A stretch of DNA of 37,479 nucleotides from IMG/VR virus record IMGVR_UViG_3300024518_002631, positions 1 to 37,479 of that record; one strand, 5' to 3'. A model generated the notes under the pieces. That model did no database searches. It was not told the origin of the DNA and was given only the letters and a program-made list of their open reading frames with translations. The translations under genes were made by a program, and so were the position numbers. Position 1 is the first letter of the stretch, and every line of letters starts with the position of its first letter. Below are positions 36,140-37,479 of the stretch, one piece after another. The DNA is from a virus.

Positions 36140-36561
36140 TTGGCAATCTCCAGGGCGTTAGCCATCGAGCTGAAACCCTTCTGAGCTTCGGCCAGCTCAG
36201 CGATGGCTGGCAGTAGCCGCGGGTCGTTTGGGTCGTTTATAAGCTTGGCCGACTGGATGGCGCTCGCGAGCATTAGCCAAGCTCGGCGCAAGCCGTTATA
36301 ATATTTCCACGCCGGAGCGTAGCGCTTGCGGACGTCGTCCACGCAAAACTCCGCATCATCTCGCGATGGCGCAGTCTCAACGCAGTCCACTTGCTCCGCT
36401 TTATAGCGCGCCGCCAAGACGCTCTCCGCAGCATCGGCAAAGTCCGCAATCGTGTTCGCGGTCTTCGTCGCCACTTGAACTTGAGACGGCAGGCATCCGG
36501 CTACGATTAAGGCGAGCCCGATTAAGAGCATTAATTTGCCCATGAAGCTGAAGCCGGCCAT
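36136..36561 (-). CDS. Lipoprotein in lysis cassette
   Basis: 141 residues from ATG 36561, one base after the stop of the holin-like gene; a second ATG at 36543 is also possible. The N-terminus MGKLMLLIGLALIVAGCLPS is a lipoprotein signal with lipobox IVAGC. After it comes a helical region (ATKTANTIADFADAAESVLAARYKAEQ), two Cys (CVETAPSRDDAEFC) and further helices. It would sit in the inner or outer membrane facing the periplasm. Lipoproteins in lysis cassettes can be outer spanins, but those are usually shorter and Pro-rich, so this is uncertain. It implies a Gram-negative host. Confidence 0.65.
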   Translation of the reverse strand: MAGFSFMGKLMLLIGLALIVAGCLPSQVQVATKTANTIADFADAAESVLAARYKAEQVDCVETAPSRDDAEFCVDDVRKRYAPAWKYYNGLRRAWLMLASAIQSAKLINDPNDPRLLPAIAELAEAQKGFSSMANALEIAK

Positions 36562-36562
36562 C

Positions 36563-36748
36563 TTACTCTCCAAGGACTTTGGCTTTCCCGAAGTCCTCCA
36601 GGCCAAGCCCACCGATGAGGGTCATCCCAATGGCGGAAATCATCGCGGCCAATTCCGGGCCGGCTTTGCTGTAGCTGATAGCCGTGCAAACTGCGGTGAG
36701 GATTGCGGTCCAGAACTTACGGGATTTGAAAATTGGCTTCGTCATCAT
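36563..36748 (-). CDS. Holin-like small membrane protein
   Basis: 61 residues. KPIFKSRKFWTAILTAVCTAISYSK is one membrane segment, and PELAAMISAIGMTLIGGLGLEDFGKAK a second weaker one. The K-SRKFW start and I-GGLGLEDFGK end recur in short proteins of phage lysis cassettes. It overlaps the coiled-coil membrane gene by 4 bases (ATGA). Likely a holin or holin-assisting protein that opens the inner membrane for the endolysin; no experimental evidence can be inferred. Confidence 0.62.
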   Translation of the reverse strand: MMTKPIFKSRKFWTAILTAVCTAISYSKAGPELAAMISAIGMTLIGGLGLEDFGKAKVLGE

Positions 36749-37053
36749 TGCCTCCGAATCATACTGATTATGGTGTCCAGTTTGCCGCCTTGGCGCTCAA
36801 GCGTTGAGCGCACCTCCGCCTGCTCGCGCGCTAGGCAATCTAGCTGAACGGTTTGGCTGGCTATTTTAGTGTCTAGCAATTCAATCTTTGCCTCGTGCCG
36901 GTCTTCAAGCGCCTTGACTTTTCCGTCCGTGGCGGGCGGCCTGCTCGTATCGCGCCGAGTCTTGGGCGTGGATTTCCTAATCTCGCGGAGCAGGATAATC
37001 GTAGCCGCGACGATGGCGCCCGCCGTCCCTAGCTCTGTAAGCATCTCGTGCAT
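36745..37053 (-). CDS. Membrane protein with C-terminal coiled coil
   Basis: 102 residues from ATG 37053, two bases beyond the stop of the Cys-cluster gene (an upstream ATG at 37101 lies inside that gene). MHEMLTELGTAGAIVAATIILLREIRKS is an N-terminal membrane segment with a basic inside anchor. KVKALEDRHEAKIELLDTKIASQTVQLDCLAREQAEVRSTLERQGGKLDTIISMIRRQ forms a ~55-residue coiled coil. This layout is found in holin-associated or inner-spanin-like proteins. Together with the lipoprotein it may form a spanin-like pair, though the order differs from classical Rz/Rz1. Confidence 0.6.
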   Translation of the reverse strand: MHEMLTELGTAGAIVAATIILLREIRKSTPKTRRDTSRPPATDGKVKALEDRHEAKIELLDTKIASQTVQLDCLAREQAEVRSTLERQGGKLDTIISMIRRQ

Positions 37054-37054
37054 T

Positions 37055-37459
37055 TCAAATTCCAAATATCTCGTGGACGGTGTAGGCGGACAGAACAGCA
37101 TCGCGCTTCAACAATATAACCCGCCCAGATTCCGCCAGCCGCGCGATTGCGTCAGCGCCAGCCGCTCCCTTTGCTGCTCCGTCGCTCGCCTCGTAAGCCA
37201 TAGCCGTGGGCTCGTTGCTGCCAAAGACGGTCGCACTCTGAGGCTTCGCGAATATCATCCCGCTACGGTCGGGTCTGTCGCGCTCCTTGCCGGTGCCATT
37301 CAGCCACATACAGCTGAAGGCGCGGCATTGACTCGGACGGCTCTCGTATTGACCGCAGCCCGCTCCGGTGCAGTGCTCGCACGGCTCGCCCGCGGCCTTT
37401 GAAAGCTGACTCACCGCCATCGCAGTGCAGCACTCGGTGCATTCGCCGCAGTCTCGCAA
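37055..37459 (-). CDS. CxxCxxCC metal-cluster protein (YkgJ-like), TTG start
   Basis: 134 residues. The frame has a TGA directly before TTG 37459, so TTG is the first possible start; GGAG lies seven bases upstream, supporting it. MRDCGECTECCTAM is followed by GEPCEHCTGAGCGQYESRPSQCRAFSCMWL and RPDRSGMIFAKP, the known order of the YkgJ-like/zinc-or-iron Cys-cluster family (C-X2-C-X2-CC, then C-X2-C-X3-GC-X-X-Y-X-X-RP-X-X-C). Function of the family is not settled. It is a bacterial-type protein here placed at the head of the lysis operon; if the genome is circular it directly follows the tail-fibre stop. Confidence 0.75.
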   Translation of the reverse strand: MRDCGECTECCTAMAVSQLSKAAGEPCEHCTGAGCGQYESRPSQCRAFSCMWLNGTGKERDRPDRSGMIFAKPQSATVFGSNEPTAMAYEASDGAAKGAAGADAIARLAESGRVILLKRDAVLSAYTVHEIFGI

Positions 37460-37479
37460 TCATATTCTCCATTGATAAG
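37460..37479 (-). CDS. Probable 3' end of the tail fibre gene across the window edge
   Basis: If the window is circular, base 1 joins 37479 and the fibre frame continues here as Thr-Tyr-Gln-Trp-Arg-Ile-stop, with the stop TGA at 37460-37462, next to the TTG of the Cys-cluster gene. The total, 2895 bases, is divisible by three. This is an inference from frame continuity, not proof. Confidence 0.5.

Noticed and set aside
37263-37472. 69-codon frame starting MENMIARLRR
   Set aside because: It overlaps the Cys-cluster gene in another frame and has Arg-rich shadow composition; the Cys-cluster frame has clear family motifs.
1-37479. tRNA genes, insertion sequences, integrase or transposase
   Set aside because: None was seen by reading both strands; no cloverleaf-like segment, terminal inverted repeats or recombinase motifs were found, though weak tRNAs cannot be excluded by eye.

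Overview
The window looks like one complete or nearly complete genome of a tailed phage with a contractile tail (myovirus morphology) and a Mu-type virion. Every supported gene lies on the minus strand and the genes are packed almost without gaps, mostly with 1-, 4- or 8-base overlaps, so they are best read from high to low coordinates. The left edge cuts a long tail-fibre reading frame. If base 1 is joined to base 37479, that frame continues for six more codons and stops directly before the TTG start of the right-most gene, so the sequence is probably a circular assembly opened inside the fibre gene. The host is not identifiable. A lipoprotein in the lysis region points to a Gram-negative host, and a near-perfect chromosomal-type parS site suggests a host with ParABS.

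Layout in transcription order. 37.46-33.96 kb is a lysis region: a CxxCxxCC protein, a coiled-coil membrane protein, a holin-like peptide, a lipoprotein, a lytic-transglycosylase-like enzyme and a two-part amidase endolysin. 33.85-31.1 kb is an accessory block of seven small genes, including an ArdA antirestriction protein. Each is preceded by the same 35-bp promoter-like repeat, and four are followed by an identical hairpin terminator. 31.1-24.8 kb is the early, DNA-metabolism region: an XRE regulator, ERF annealing protein, PD-(D/E)XK exonuclease, SSB, replication initiator, DnaC-like loader, an endonuclease/resolvase-like protein and an excisionase-like DNA-binding protein. The initiator gene holds the parS-like site and a GATC-rich hexamer array that could be the origin.

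After the largest non-coding gap (24.63-24.80 kb) come an RHH-HNH protein, a ParB-domain DNA methyltransferase and the small and large terminase subunits. The head genes follow (20.8-13.2 kb): gp29-type portal, gpF-type minor head protein, a LamG-like protein, gpI-type protease/scaffold, a decoration-like protein, gpT-type major capsid protein and gp36-type protein. The tail genes (13.2-0 kb) are gpG-type morphogenesis protein, terminator-like protein, sheath, tube, frameshifted assembly chaperones, tape measure, hub, spike, gp25-like wedge, baseplate J, gpI-like protein and fibres.

The genome thus pairs a Mu-like particle with terminase packaging and a lambda/DnaC-style replication and ERF recombination module. 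No transposase, integrase, tRNA, CRISPR array or insertion sequence was seen. The most unusual parts are the accessory block with its shared promoter and terminator repeats, and the parS/hexamer cluster inside the replication gene.
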